A DNA stretch of 64,000 nucleotides from Pseudomonas sp. MF4836. GTDB taxonomy: Bacteria > Pseudomonadota > Gammaproteobacteria > Pseudomonadales > Pseudomonadaceae. The notes below the pieces were generated by a model. That model did not search any database. It saw only the letters and a program-made list of their open reading frames with translations, and had not been told where the DNA came from. The stretch is taken from contig NZ_MVOL01000002.1 in NCBI RefSeq assembly GCF_002018875.1, positions 558,001-622,000 on the forward strand. Reading direction: 5' to 3'. How positions within the stretch are numbered: position 1 is the stretch's first letter; every line of letters starts with the position of its first letter. A program made the position numbers and the translations under genes. Positions 1-9,197 of the stretch are shown in pieces.

Positions 1-46
1 TCCGGACCGCAACGAAACCATCGTTCTGCGTCATCCGTTCGCGTAA
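1..46 (+). CDS. purA: Adenylosuccinate synthetase, C-terminal end only
   Basis: Only the last 14 codons and the stop (TAA at 44-46) are in the window. The tail reads PDRNETIVLRHPFA, which matches the family C-terminus (E. coli PurA ends in a very similar GPDRTETMILRDPFDA). PurA makes adenylosuccinate from IMP, aspartate and GTP in the cytoplasm. In P. aeruginosa purA also lies next to the tRNA-Leu/rnr block that appears here at about 10.8 kb, which supports the call. A short match, but a distinctive one in the expected place. Confidence 0.75.
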   Translation, partial: PDRNETIVLRHPFA

Positions 47-67
47 TAAGTCGTTGATGTAAATCAC

Positions 68-91
68 AAAGGGCCCTGAATTGGGCCCTTT
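68..91 (+). terminator. Rho-independent-type terminator after purA
   Basis: A perfect 9-bp stem (AAAGGGCCC / GGGCCCTTT) with a 6-base loop starts 21 bases after the purA stop. The 3' side ends in TTTGT, a short T tract. The hairpin separates purA from the chemoreceptor gene. Confidence 0.75.
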
Positions 92-110
92 GTCGTATCT
101 GGTGCTTGAA

Positions 111-126
111 CGGCACGACCCTTGCT
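111..126 (+). promoter_or_regulatory. Sigma54-like -24/-12 promoter for the chemoreceptor gene
   Basis: CGGCAC, five bases, TTGCT: the GG and GC dinucleotides have the correct RpoN spacing, with one mismatch (C for T) to TGGCAC-N5-TTGCW. It ends 58 bases before the preferred GTG start at 185. The TTG at 122, which could be taken as a start codon, is part of the -12 element. No upstream activator site was identified. Confidence 0.4.
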
Positions 127-184
127 GTTAACTCTGATTCTAGAGTGCCATCAATTTTATGGCGTCAAAGCAGAGGGATTTCCT

Positions 185-2119
185 GTGTCGGCCGTTCTCT
201 CACTGTTACAAAGCCGTTTGCTGCGGCCAGTGTTCGTTACCCTAGGTATCGCCCTTTTGGTGCAGGTACTGGTGGCGGTTGCCCTGACCCGGAGCACGGT
301 GACTGCGCTCGAGGCTGATCTTGCCGCCCGTCTGGGCGTTGATAGCCAGAAGCTGTCTGCGGAACTGGAGCAGGCCGGGCGTGAAGTCACATCCAGCCTG
401 GAGAGCCTCTCCAGCAGTACCCGTCAGCGCCTGACCGCGGGCCTGTCCTCGCGCCTGCAGGAAGAGCAGGCGCAATTGCGCGCCACCCTGGAAAAAGACC
501 TGAAGGATTCAGCCAATGACATGGCCCAATTGCTGGCGTCGGTAGCGCCGCGAGCAATGTGGGACAGCGACGTGCCGACTCTTTCCGAATTTGCCCGGCG
601 TGCGCAACGCAATCCCAACGTGTTGTTCGTGGTTTACGACGACGCTGCGGGCGAGCACTTGACCCGTTACCTGAACCGGGAAAACCCGATCAACAAGGCA
701 CTGCTGGAGAAGGGCAAGGGCGACCGAGCCCTGGACAAGGTGCTGGATGCGGCCAAGAACGACCCCTCGGTGTACTACCTCGAAGCGTCGATCAACCCCA
801 ATGGCGTGGAAATCGGCAAGGTGTTGATGGGTGTGTCCACTGCCTCGGTCGAGGCGGATGTGGCGGCGCTGGACAAGCGTTTTGCGGCGCTGATTGCCAG
901 CAGCGATCAATTGGTGGGCGACAGCGTGAAAGGCGCCTCGGCAGAGAGCTCGGCGGCCATGCGCTCGCGCCTGCAATCGGCCCAGGGTACGGCCACGCAA
1001 ATGCAGGCCAACACTGCTAGCACCGTGCAGGACGCGGCGCAGACCCTGCGCTGGCGGATCGGCCTGGGCCTGGCGCTGGTGGGCTGCGGTGTCTTGTTGT
1101 TGCTGGCGGTGGTGCTGGGGCGGCGTGTGGTCAACAAGCTGCACCTGCTGATCGCCGCGCTGAATGATCTGGCGGCGGGCGAGGGGGATCTGACCAAACG
1201 TGTGCAGCTCAACAGCAATGATGAAATCGGCGACATGGCCTCGGCGGTCAATCGGTTTGTCGACAAGTTGCAGCCCATCGTGCGCGAGGCGGGGGATGTG
1301 GCGCAGCGCACCGGGGTTGAGATCGGTGCCATGAGCCTGCGCAACGCCGGCGCCGATGCGGCGGCCGAAGCCCAGCGCGATGAAGTGGCCGAGAGTCTGC
1401 GGGCACTGTCGCAAATGGCCGATGAGGCCCAGGCCGAAAGCCAGGCGATGCAGGCAGCGTTGCAGCAAGTGGTGGAGATTCGCCAGGCCACCGACGAGAA
1501 CACCCGGACTTCGGCCCAGGTCGGCGGCCTGATCGAGGCGCTGGCGGGGCAGGTCGATACCGGGGCCAAGGTCATCGAGCGCCTGGCCCAGCAGAGTGAA
1601 CAGATCGAGGTGGTGCTGACGGTGATCCACGGTATCGCCGAGCAGACCAACCTGCTGGCGCTGAACGCGGCCATCGAAGCAGCGCGCGCGGGCGAAACCG
1701 GCCGCGGCTTCGCGGTGGTGGCCGATGAGGTCAGGGCCCTGGCCAGCAAGACCCAGAGTTCCACCGGCGATATCCAGGCCCATATCGGCGCCCTGCAGCA
1801 AGGCGCGCGCGAGGCCGTGGCGGCCATCGGCCAAGCCGGACGCCAGGCCAGCGAGGGGTTGTTGGTGCTGCGCGACAGTGCACGGCTGCAACAGTCAGTG
1901 CAGTCTTCGGTGGAGCAGGTGCACGCCGCCATCGGACTGGCGACCAAGGCTGCGGCTCATCAGGCGCAAGGTGCGCAGGCGGTGCGCGGGCGGGTTGAGA
2001 CCATTCATGCCCAGGCCGAACGCGCGGCTCAGGCGGTGGTGGAGACCACGGCCAGTGGCAAGGTCCTCGACAGTCTGGCCGCGCAGCTCAAGGCCAGCCT
2101 GGGGCAATTCCGGGCCTGA
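185..2119 (+). CDS. Methyl-accepting chemotaxis protein
   Basis: 644-residue transmembrane chemoreceptor that would signal through CheW/CheA. TM1 is at about residues 15-35, a periplasmic domain of about 250 residues follows, TM2 is at about 290-315 (hydrophobic, Leu/Val rich), then a HAMP segment and the cytoplasmic signalling domain. The hairpin tip contains [19 protein letters not shown], the MCP hallmark, at about residues 487-505. The C-terminus (LGQFRA) has no CheR-binding pentapeptide. I chose GTG at 185 because AGAGGGA lies just upstream and the protein then begins [19 protein letters not shown] at 122 would add 21 residues but falls in a promoter-like element. The ligand is unknown. 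Confidence 0.9.
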   Translation: MSAVLSLLQSRLLRPVFVTLGIALLVQVLVAVALTRSTVTALEADLAARLGVDSQKLSAELEQAGREVTSSLESLSSSTRQRLTAGLSSRLQEEQAQLRATLEKDLKDSANDMAQLLASVAPRAMWDSDVPTLSEFARRAQRNPNVLFVVYDDAAGEHLTRYLNRENPINKALLEKGKGDRALDKVLDAAKNDPSVYYLEASINPNGVEIGKVLMGVSTASVEADVAALDKRFAALIASSDQLVGDSVKGASAESSAAMRSRLQSAQGTATQMQANTASTVQDAAQTLRWRIGLGLALVGCGVLLLLAVVLGRRVVNKLHLLIAALNDLAAGEGDLTKRVQLNSNDEIGDMASAVNRFVDKLQPIVREAGDVAQRTGVEIGAMSLRNAGADAAAEAQRDEVAESLRALSQMADEAQAESQAMQAALQQVVEIRQATDENTRTSAQVGGLIEALAGQVDTGAKVIERLAQQSEQIEVVLTVIHGIAEQTNLLALNAAIEAARAGETGRGFAVVADEVRALASKTQSSTGDIQAHIGALQQGAREAVAAIGQAGRQASEGLLVLRDSARLQQSVQSSVEQVHAAIGLATKAAAHQAQGAQAVRGRVETIHAQAERAAQAVVETTASGKVLDSLAAQLKASLGQFRA

Positions 2120-2135
2120 CCGTCCGGCCAACCGA

Positions 2136-2165
2136 CTCCTGCAGGGGTGTGGATAACTGCAGGAG
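2136..2165. repeat. Inverted repeat between convergent genes, containing a DnaA-box sequence
   Basis: Perfect 9-bp arms (CTCCTGCAG / CTGCAGGAG) enclose a loop carrying TGTGGATAA (2148-2156), a perfect DnaA box. It lies between the chemoreceptor stop and the fbpB stop, so it may act as a two-way transcription end even though it has no T tract. Confidence 0.5.
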
Positions 2166-2180
2166 CGGTTGCGCGCACGC

Positions 2181-3746
2181 TCAGCGACTCAGGTACATCC
2201 GCGTGGTCAGCAGATACACCGGCAAGCCCGAGACCAGAATCAGCAGCGCCGCATAGGGCGCGGCCGCCGCAAACTCGACATTCGCCGTATGTGCCCAGAC
2301 TTCAGTCGCCAGGGTGTTGAGCCCGGTCGGGCTGAGCAGCAGGGTGGCGGTGAGTTCTTTCATCGCATCCAGGAACACCAGGGCAAACGCGGCGCCAAGG
2401 GCTGGAAAGATGATCGGCAGCGTCACCCGGCAGAATGCGCTGAACGAGGAAGCGCCGAGGGTGCGCGCGGCTTCTTCGAGTTGTGGCGCGGCCTTGTTCA
2501 ATGCGGTGCGGATGGGGGCCTGGGCCAGCGGCAGAAACAGCAGTGCGTAGGCGATCAGCAGCAACGCCGAGGTCTGATACAGCGCCGGCACATAGTGCAG
2601 GGCGAAGAACACCAGCGTCAGGGCGATTACCAGGCCCGGCAAGGCATGCAGCAGATACGGCAGGCGCTCGGCCCATAGCGCCAGGCGGCCCTTGTAGCGC
2701 ACCACCAGCAGCCCGACCGGCACCGCCAGCAGCAGGCACAGTGCAGCGCCGCCCAGGGACAGGGCCAGGGACGAGAGCAGGGCCTCGCTGATGGCCGCCA
2801 CCGGAAAGGCCGCCGAAGAGCCCACAGCCAACCAGTAGGCAAGCATGCCCAGGGGGATGCCGCTGCCGATCACCGCCAGCAACAGGCAATAGACTTGCCC
2901 GCCCCAGGCCCAGTACCCCAGTCGAACCTGTTCGGCGTGACGCGCCGCACCCTGGCCGGTGCGCACATGGCGGCCCTTGCCGCGAACCCGCAACTCCAGC
3001 CACAGCAGCATCAGGCACATCGCCAGCAGCACGGCGGAAAGCATGGCTGCGTTGGCGTTGCTGAACTCCAGCTCGAACTGTTGATAGATCGCAGTGGTGA
3101 AGGTTTGCAGGCCGATGATCGACAGCGCGCCGAACTCCACCAGCATATGCAGGGCGATCAACAACGAGCCGGCCAGCAGTGACGGCCAGAGCAGAGGCAA
3201 AGTGATTCTGAAGAACACTCCCAGGCGGTTTTGCCCCAGGGTGCGCGCGGACTCTTCCAGGGAAGGGTCGAGATTGCGCAGGGTCGCCGCCACCGGCAGG
3301 AACACCAGCGGGTACTTGGACAGCGTCATCACCAGGATCGCCCCGCCCAGCCCTTCGAAATGAGCGCTGAGGGAGACCCAGGTAAAGCTGCTGACAAAGG
3401 CCGGCACCGCAAAGGGCAGGCACAGCACCACGCCCCATAGCCGCCGCCCTGGCAAGTCACTGCGCTCCAGCAGCCAGGCCAGCGACAAGCCGATGACCGC
3501 ACAGGCCAGCGTAACGCCGACCATCAGCAGCAGGGTGTTGCGCAGCAGCCCGAACACGTAGGGGCGCCACAGCAGGTGCAGGGCTTCAGCCCAGCCGGCC
3601 TGCCAGGCCTTGAGCCCGACATAGAGCAGCGGCAACAGGCTCAGGCCGACCAGCAGCAGCACCGGCAGCAGCAGCCAGATCGACGGCCGCTTGCGCCGCG
3701 GGACATAACCGACGCGGGCAGTGCCGGCGGGCAGCGACAGGCTCAT
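2181..3746 (-). CDS. fbpB: Iron(III) ABC transporter permease, FbpB type
   Basis: 521-residue inner-membrane permease with about twelve hydrophobic segments arranged as two homologous halves, the fused layout usual for FbpB/SfuB. Each half carries an EAA-type loop: EESARTLGQNRLGVFFRITLP in the first and EEAARTLGASSFSAFCRVTLP in the second. It would move Fe(III) delivered by the periplasmic FbpA. Its start overlaps the fbpA stop by one base (TGATG), so the two are translationally coupled. No FbpC ATPase gene follows: the next gene downstream is the convergent chemoreceptor. An ATPase must therefore come from elsewhere in the genome. Confidence 0.88.
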   Translation of the reverse strand: MSLSLPAGTARVGYVPRRKRPSIWLLLPVLLLVGLSLLPLLYVGLKAWQAGWAEALHLLWRPYVFGLLRNTLLLMVGVTLACAVIGLSLAWLLERSDLPGRRLWGVVLCLPFAVPAFVSSFTWVSLSAHFEGLGGAILVMTLSKYPLVFLPVAATLRNLDPSLEESARTLGQNRLGVFFRITLPLLWPSLLAGSLLIALHMLVEFGALSIIGLQTFTTAIYQQFELEFSNANAAMLSAVLLAMCLMLLWLELRVRGKGRHVRTGQGAARHAEQVRLGYWAWGGQVYCLLLAVIGSGIPLGMLAYWLAVGSSAAFPVAAISEALLSSLALSLGGAALCLLLAVPVGLLVVRYKGRLALWAERLPYLLHALPGLVIALTLVFFALHYVPALYQTSALLLIAYALLFLPLAQAPIRTALNKAAPQLEEAARTLGASSFSAFCRVTLPIIFPALGAAFALVFLDAMKELTATLLLSPTGLNTLATEVWAHTANVEFAAAAPYAALLILVSGLPVYLLTTRMYLSR

Positions 3747-4759
3747 CAGTTCAGGCCAACTTCACGTTCCAGTTCCAGGGCTTCCTCGGCGTTGCCCAGG
3801 TCGGCCGGGGTGACTTTCGGTGCCTGCAGCTCGCTGAATGGCTTGAGCCCGCGATCCGACTCCAACCCCTTGCGTAGCGGGTATTCGGCGGTGGTCTGGG
3901 TGATGACCCGCTGGCCTTCTTCGCTGGCCATGTAGGCCAGGAACTGCTGGGCTTCCTTCGGATGTTTGCTCGACTTGAGCACCGCCGCGCTGGAGACCGT
4001 GATCAGGCCGCCGACGTCGCCGCCGGTGAAGTAGTGCAGTTTCGAATCCAGTTGGCCTTTCTCGCGTTGCAGGGCGAACCAGTAGTAGTTGTTCACCAGC
4101 ACGGTGGCGACTTCGCCGTTTTCCACCGCTTTGAGCGCAACCATGTTGTTGCTGTAAGTCTTGCCGAAAGCGCGCAGGCCGGTCAGCCATTCTTCCGCGG
4201 CGTCCATCCCGTGCAGCTTGATGATGGCCACGGCTTGTTCCTGGAACGCGCCGCTGGTGGGCACGAACCCGACTTTGCCTTGCCATTGCGGCTGGGCGAA
4301 ATCGAGCACCGACTTGGGCAGGTCTTTTTCGTCGATCAGTTTCGGGTTGAATGCCACTACGCGCACCCGAGCGGTGATGCCGATCCAGGTGCCATTGGTG
4401 GCGACGTAGTCCTTGGGCAGGACCTCCAGGGTCGCGGCATCGGTCTTGGCCAGCAGGCCTTGCTCACCCAGCTTGTTCAGCGGTGGCGACTCTTCGGTGT
4501 AGATCACGTCGGCCGGGGAGCGATCGCCTTCCTCGACGACCTGGCTGGCCAGTTGATTGCTGCTGCCCTTGCGCACATTGACGTGGATGCCGGTCTTGGC
4601 TTCAAACGCCTTGGCGATGGCGTCGCCGACCTCCTTGTGCTGACCGTTGTAGAGGGTCAGGGAAACCGGGTCGGCGGCCATGGCCTGTGATGCCCCCAGA
4701 ATCAGGCCCAGCATCGAAACGGCCAGGCCGCGCAGCATCGGGTTATTGCGAATCGTCAT
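3746..4759 (-). CDS. fbpA: Iron(III) ABC transporter periplasmic binding protein
   Basis: 337-residue periplasmic ferric-ion binding protein. The start at 4759 has GAGGAAG at the right distance and gives a clean signal peptide (MTIRNNPMLRG... ending ASQAMA, then ADPVSL). An in-frame start at 4822 would put 21 extra residues before it and is disfavoured. The YTEES segment and the adjacent Tyr pair in NNYYWF match the Tyr-based iron site of FbpA proteins. First gene of the fbpAB operon, with a Fur-box-like site 36-54 bases upstream of the start codon, which suggests repression by iron. Confidence 0.88.
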   Translation of the reverse strand: MTIRNNPMLRGLAVSMLGLILGASQAMAADPVSLTLYNGQHKEVGDAIAKAFEAKTGIHVNVRKGSSNQLASQVVEEGDRSPADVIYTEESPPLNKLGEQGLLAKTDAATLEVLPKDYVATNGTWIGITARVRVVAFNPKLIDEKDLPKSVLDFAQPQWQGKVGFVPTSGAFQEQAVAIIKLHGMDAAEEWLTGLRAFGKTYSNNMVALKAVENGEVATVLVNNYYWFALQREKGQLDSKLHYFTGGDVGGLITVSSAAVLKSSKHPKEAQQFLAYMASEEGQRVITQTTAEYPLRKGLESDRGLKPFSELQAPKVTPADLGNAEEALELEREVGLN

Positions 4760-4794
4760 GCGGGTACTTCCTCGCTTGCGGCTACATATCTTGA

Positions 4795-4813
4795 AATAAT
4801 GATAAACGATATT
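4795..4813 (-). promoter_or_regulatory. Putative Fur box of the fbpAB promoter
   Basis: AATAATGATAAACGATATT matches 14 of 19 bases of the Fur consensus GATAATGATAATCATTATC. It sits just upstream of fbpA. The 398-base divergent region 4760-5157 otherwise shows no gene. A second Fur-like site lies near the receptor gene on the other side. Confidence 0.65.
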
Positions 4814-5062
4814 GTTTCTCAAGTGCCTTTTTGCGGGAAATTGATAAGCAGGCTATCGGTCTTCGCCGCTGCCTTTTGCGTCACGCCCCTCCATTTTACG
4901 GCCCCTGCCCAGGCCCATTCCTCCCTAGGCAATCCCCTTCTGGCCGCAGCTTTTACTCCCGCGGGCGGCCATTCAAGGGCGAATCAGCCGTTATGCAACC
5001 GGGAAAAGTTCCCGCGGCACCATCGCGCATAGGAATTACTTCGATGTGCATACAAAGCGAAG

Positions 5063-5077
5063 TGAGATTCATTTGCA
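5063..5077 (+). promoter_or_regulatory. Putative Fur box of the heme receptor operon
   Basis: On the minus strand the site reads TGCAAATGAATCTCA, which fits the 7-1-7 Fur core TGATAAT-N-ATTATCA at 10 of 14 positions. It is 80 bases upstream of the receptor start codon. A TonB-dependent receptor operon is a typical Fur target. The match is moderate. Confidence 0.5.
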
Positions 5078-5157
5078 TTGGTGAGTAGTATCACTGCGTC
5101 GCCCGAGAGGGCCCGGAAACATCGTTTCGCAGTGCATGAAAACTACAGGTCCTCGCT

Positions 5158-8100
5158 ATGTCCTTGCTTAGCCCGTCGCCTTCGCTGAACAGATTGAAGC
5201 CCATGGCCTGTTCGATTCTGTTGGCGCTTGCCACTTTGTCTACCCAGGCCCAGGAAGCGCTTGAAAGCCCCGCCCCGCAGGCGCCGCTGAAGATGGGGGC
5301 GGTCGAGATCGAACTGCCCGCGGGGGTCGAGGAAGAAAAGCACCAGGGCACCTCGCAGAAAGGACTGGAGGTGCTGCAGGCGATCGAGGTCAAGGGCGAG
5401 TGGGAGACCAAGGACGAGATCGGCCAGAACAACGTGTTCGCCAAGGATGTATCCAACGTCTACGCCGGCAAGGATGACCTGGAGCGCTATAAGGGCGCGA
5501 GCGTGTCCGATCTGTTCAAGGGCTTGAACGGCGTGTACAGCGGCGATGCGCGCAACAGTGGCTCGCTGGACCCGAATATCCGGGGCATCCAGGGCGAAGG
5601 GCGGATCCCGGTGACCGTGGATGGCACTGAGCAGGCCACGTCGGTGTGGATGGGCTCGGCGGGCGTCGCCAACCGCAATTATGTCGACCCGAACATGATC
5701 GGCAGCATCGCGGTGGAGAAGGGCCCGTCGATGAGTTCCGGGATCAAGAGCGGCATCGGCGGCTCGGTAGAGATCAAGACCCTGGACGTCGACGACATCG
5801 TCAGGCCTGGCGAAAGCTTTGGCCTGGAGATCAAGACCGAAACCGCGACCAATTCCATCAAGCCCAATGAAAGCGGAATGAAGTCTTTCGGCCGCGACTA
5901 TCGGGATATCGATGGGGCCTACGCCGGGTACGACGGCAACCTGACCTTCAGCAAGGGCGGCGGCACCGAGTTCAGTCCGCGCGGCGGCTCCCATTCCGGG
6001 AACTTCGACTTCAACGACAACGCGTTTCGCATCGCCACCGCTACGCGCCAGGACAACTTCGACCTGTTCGCGGCCTACAGCTACCGCAACAAGGGCAACT
6101 ACTTCAGCGGCAAGGGCGGTAGCCAGCGCTACCAGACCAGCGACTGGCTGGCCGATGCGAAGGCCGACGCGGGAGCCAAGGACGCCCCCGGCGACGCGAA
6201 CGTGCAGTCCTACGTGGCTAACCTGTTCCTGCCCGGACACGAAGTGGCCAACACCTCCAGCGAGATGCGCACCACCTTGCTCAAGGGCACCCTGTACCTG
6301 CCCGATGAGCAGAGCCTGAAGCTGTCCTATATGCACAACGAGTTGGAGTACGGGGAGAGTTCGCCGTACCTGGTCTCTTACTACGTGGGTCTGGACAAGG
6401 CGGGGGGCAACAATATCGGGTTGCAGTTCCCCTACAGCCAGGTCAAGCAAGACACCTACAACCTGAACTACAGCTGGAACCCGGACAACCCGCTGATCGA
6501 CCTCAAGACCGGTCTGTGGATGACCCGCAGTGACAGCGAGCGGCATCAGAATGGCGACGACGTCTATGGCATAACCGCGGCCGATGTCCGTGGCCAGGAT
6601 GTGGCCTGGGACAACTATGTGCGCTGCCAGGCAGGCGCCAACCCCAGCAGTTGCGGGACGGCCCCGGAGAAGCTGCCCAATATCAACGATCGATACACCA
6701 TCTACGCCAAGGCCCTGCAACTCTCGAAGCATGACCGTTGGGGGGTGAATGTCAGCAACAAACTGCAATTGACCGATGATCTGGCGGTAACCCTGGCCAG
6801 TGATTTCAGCCATGAAAAACTCGAGCAAAAAGACGCCTCGCAAGATCGCGCCGCGACCACCGCGACCTGGGGCAACCGGCATATGGGGCCGCGCAGTGGC
6901 AACCGCCAGCAATACAACTTCTCCTTCACCGGGGACTGGTCGCCCACCTCCTGGCTGGTCTTGAGCGCGGGCGCCCGCTACAGCGATTACAACTCGTTTG
7001 ATGAGGGGTTGAAGCGTCACCGCGAAAACCAGGACGCCAACTGGCAGGTCAACGCGCCTACCGACCGCAAGGGGTTTGAGTATCGAAGGGTGATGAGCGA
7101 TGCGGAAAACCAGCAGTTCGTGGATGCCGTCAATGAAGAGTTTGTGAACGGCAATTTAACCGCGGAAGACCTTCCGTTCGTGCTCGACAAAGACAAGGTC
7201 AACGGCGTTCGTTATACGACCGAATCGGTGGATATTCCCTTTAACGGGTTCACTCTGGATCGCTCGCAGAACCCTTTTCTCAATGGCGGGATCAACCTTC
7301 AGGAAACGGTCAACAACCCCCAGGGCGTTTCCGGGGACTATGCCCGCTACCTTGTTAACCGCAGTTACACCGGTGTTGCCAAGTCGGGTACCGAACCCGC
7401 CGATAAATGGGCGTTGCCGAAAAAACGCAAGGACAGTGCGTGGGCACCCATGGCGGGGGCGACTGTCTTTCTGACGGAGCATGCACGGGTCTACCTGCGC
7501 TACACCGAGTTCGTCCGCTTCCCCTCCATTTATGAAGATACCCAGGCCGCTTCGGGGTTTGGCGGCACCGGTGTGTCAAACAATGCGATGCGCCCCGAGC
7601 ACTCGTATAACTGGGAAGTGGGGTATGCCCACGACTTGAGAAGTTATTTTGAAGAGTGGCGGCATGCGGACTTCAAGATCAACTACTACAACAACACCAT
7701 TCGCGATTATGTTGATCGCGATTACAACTTCAATATCGTTCAGTATGACAAGAAAGTGTATTCGGGTATTGAGCTGCAAACCCGGTTCGATACGGGTAAG
7801 TACTTCACCAACTTCTCCGCGAGTTATCGCCTGCAACAAAAGCTCTGCGACAAGGATTATGCCGCCACCCTGGATCCTTATTACAACAACGCGATCTCTA
7901 CCTGCGTCACGGCCGGGTTCCCTACTACCTTTGCCCGCAGCAGCCTGCAGCCCGACTATTCGCTGAACCTGGACAGCGGCCTGCGCCTGTTCAATGAGAG
8001 CCTGGAGTTGGGCGGGCGCATGATTTACCACAGCAGTGCAGTCAATAAGGATGAAGAAGACTGGATTCGTAATGGCGTGATGTATGTCGACGGGTTCAAT

Positions 8101-8286
8101 CGACCTCTTAATTGGCACCCGATCTGGGTCTTCGATACTTACGCCAGTTATCACGTGAATAAAAATGTCGATGTCGATTTTGGCATTAATAACCTGACCA
8201 ATCGTTATTACCTCGACCCTTTGGCTCGAGTCATGATGCCGGCGCCGGGGCGCACCATGAAACTTGGTTTGACCGCCCGTTTCTGA
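5158..8286 (+). CDS. TonB-dependent outer-membrane receptor, hemophilin-receptor (HphR) like
   Basis: 1042 residues. The signal peptide ends STQAQ near residue 32. An N-terminal extension carries a TonB-box-like EVKGEW, followed by the plug (IRGIQGEGRIPVTVDGTEQ, then EKGPSMSSGIKSGIGGSVEIKT) and a large barrel with many aromatic strands ending GRTMKLGLTARF, with the terminal Phe usual for BAM substrates. It would import a small ligand, probably heme, using TonB energy. The next two genes encode a secreted TbpB-barrel protein and a Slam exporter, the same set as hphR-hphA-hsmA of Acinetobacter. I infer that this receptor takes cargo from that secreted protein. The ligand is not proven, since T11SS receptors for cobalt compounds are also known. 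Confidence 0.85.
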   Translation: MSLLSPSPSLNRLKPMACSILLALATLSTQAQEALESPAPQAPLKMGAVEIELPAGVEEEKHQGTSQKGLEVLQAIEVKGEWETKDEIGQNNVFAKDVSNVYAGKDDLERYKGASVSDLFKGLNGVYSGDARNSGSLDPNIRGIQGEGRIPVTVDGTEQATSVWMGSAGVANRNYVDPNMIGSIAVEKGPSMSSGIKSGIGGSVEIKTLDVDDIVRPGESFGLEIKTETATNSIKPNESGMKSFGRDYRDIDGAYAGYDGNLTFSKGGGTEFSPRGGSHSGNFDFNDNAFRIATATRQDNFDLFAAYSYRNKGNYFSGKGGSQRYQTSDWLADAKADAGAKDAPGDANVQSYVANLFLPGHEVANTSSEMRTTLLKGTLYLPDEQSLKLSYMHNELEYGESSPYLVSYYVGLDKAGGNNIGLQFPYSQVKQDTYNLNYSWNPDNPLIDLKTGLWMTRSDSERHQNGDDVYGITAADVRGQDVAWDNYVRCQAGANPSSCGTAPEKLPNINDRYTIYAKALQLSKHDRWGVNVSNKLQLTDDLAVTLASDFSHEKLEQKDASQDRAATTATWGNRHMGPRSGNRQQYNFSFTGDWSPTSWLVLSAGARYSDYNSFDEGLKRHRENQDANWQVNAPTDRKGFEYRRVMSDAENQQFVDAVNEEFVNGNLTAEDLPFVLDKDKVNGVRYTTESVDIPFNGFTLDRSQNPFLNGGINLQETVNNPQGVSGDYARYLVNRSYTGVAKSGTEPADKWALPKKRKDSAWAPMAGATVFLTEHARVYLRYTEFVRFPSIYEDTQAASGFGGTGVSNNAMRPEHSYNWEVGYAHDLRSYFEEWRHADFKINYYNNTIRDYVDRDYNFNIVQYDKKVYSGIELQTRFDTGKYFTNFSASYRLQQKLCDKDYAATLDPYYNNAISTCVTAGFPTTFARSSLQPDYSLNLDSGLRLFNESLELGGRMIYHSSAVNKDEEDWIRNGVMYVDGFNRPLNWHPIWVFDTYASYHVNKNVDVDFGINNLTNRYYLDPLARVMMPAPGRTMKLGLTARF

Positions 8287-8293
8287 TTTTTTG

Positions 8294-8313
8294 CTGTTTT
8301 TAGTTAAAAACAG
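8294..8313 (+). other. Intercistronic hairpin before the hemophilin-like gene
   Basis: CTGTTTTT-AGTT-AAAAACAG is a perfect 8-bp stem with a 4-base loop in a notably AT-rich gap (8287-8344) between the receptor and the cargo gene. The stem is mostly A-T, so it is a weak terminator at best. It could mark RNA processing or partial attenuation. Confidence 0.4.
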
Positions 8314-8344
8314 TGGTTTTTATCATTTTAACTTGGAGGTTGTT

Positions 8345-9181
8345 ATGAAAAAACTGTTTGTGTTTAGCGCGCTGGCATTGGTGACGTCGGGTAGTTTTGC
8401 TGCCCCTGTCACGGGTGGCTCTTCGAGCGCTTATGTACAGGTCGGACAATCTAACTTGCAAGGCATTGGGGAAGTTGGGATTGCCATGCCGACTGCCGTC
8501 GGCGGGACTGCCGATACCAGCAAGATTGTCAGCTTCAAAAGCGGCCCTATTGCCCAGACCAATGCCTTGATCGCAACACCAGGCACGGCATCTGCGCATA
8601 TCGTGATGAATGGCAACAAGATCTCGGAAACCTGGAAGTCTTCGGTTGCCTATGGCACTCAAGTCTATTCCTATCGGCAGATCTCCGACCCATTGCCAAA
8701 CTTCCCGCAGTTTGGCGGTGAAGTGATCGCCAAGGTCTCCGGTGCCGAAGTGTATTTCGGCGAATGGGCTCCGCGTAAAACCGGTGTGCAGCCGGATAAC
8801 AGTACGGATCTCAATTTGACTCACGCCAACCGTACGGTGTTCTTCGCTGGCGAAAACCCAACGACCAGCATGCCGACGCTGGTCAATGCCAAGTACGACG
8901 TTGTCGGGATCAAGAAGTTTGATCCGGGGGCGCCGAATGTTTCGACGGGCACTCTGACTGCCAACTACGGAGGTGGCAGCGGCACCTTGGCCGGTTCTAT
9001 TGCCGGTGGTGCGGGCACGGTTAACTTCGCGGGCACCAACATTGCCTCCAATGGCTCGTTCCAGAACACCAGCGGCCTTATCAAGGGCCAGTTCTATGGT
9101 GCAGGTGCTGAGGCATTGGCGGGTATCTACAACAACGGCATCTCATCCAGCAGCGTTGCCTTTGGTGGCAAAAAACAATAA
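8345..9181 (+). CDS. Secreted hemophilin-like hemophore, TbpB-barrel Slam substrate
   Basis: 278 residues with a perfect GGAGG 5 bases before the ATG; the in-frame start at 8291 is rejected. The signal peptide is MKKLFVFSALALVTSGSFA, probably cut after residue 19. There is no lipobox and no Cys anywhere, so the product should be a soluble secreted protein rather than a surface lipoprotein. The C-terminal third is Gly-rich and ends with GQFYGAGAEALAGIY...VAFGGKK, the signature of the TbpB-type 8-strand barrel in Slam substrates. The mature protein has only two His (85 and 160), an attractive pair of axial heme ligands as reported for Acinetobacter HphA, though this is inference. It lies between its presumed receptor and its presumed exporter. 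Confidence 0.8.
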   Translation: MKKLFVFSALALVTSGSFAAPVTGGSSSAYVQVGQSNLQGIGEVGIAMPTAVGGTADTSKIVSFKSGPIAQTNALIATPGTASAHIVMNGNKISETWKSSVAYGTQVYSYRQISDPLPNFPQFGGEVIAKVSGAEVYFGEWAPRKTGVQPDNSTDLNLTHANRTVFFAGENPTTSMPTLVNAKYDVVGIKKFDPGAPNVSTGTLTANYGGGSGTLAGSIAGGAGTVNFAGTNIASNGSFQNTSGLIKGQFYGAGAEALAGIYNNGISSSSVAFGGKKQ

Positions 9182-9197
9182 CTGAGCCTGGCATCAG

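Noticed and set aside
8345-9181. Hemophilin-like protein as a surface lipoprotein
   Set aside because: Slam substrates are often lipoproteins, but this one has no Cys at all.
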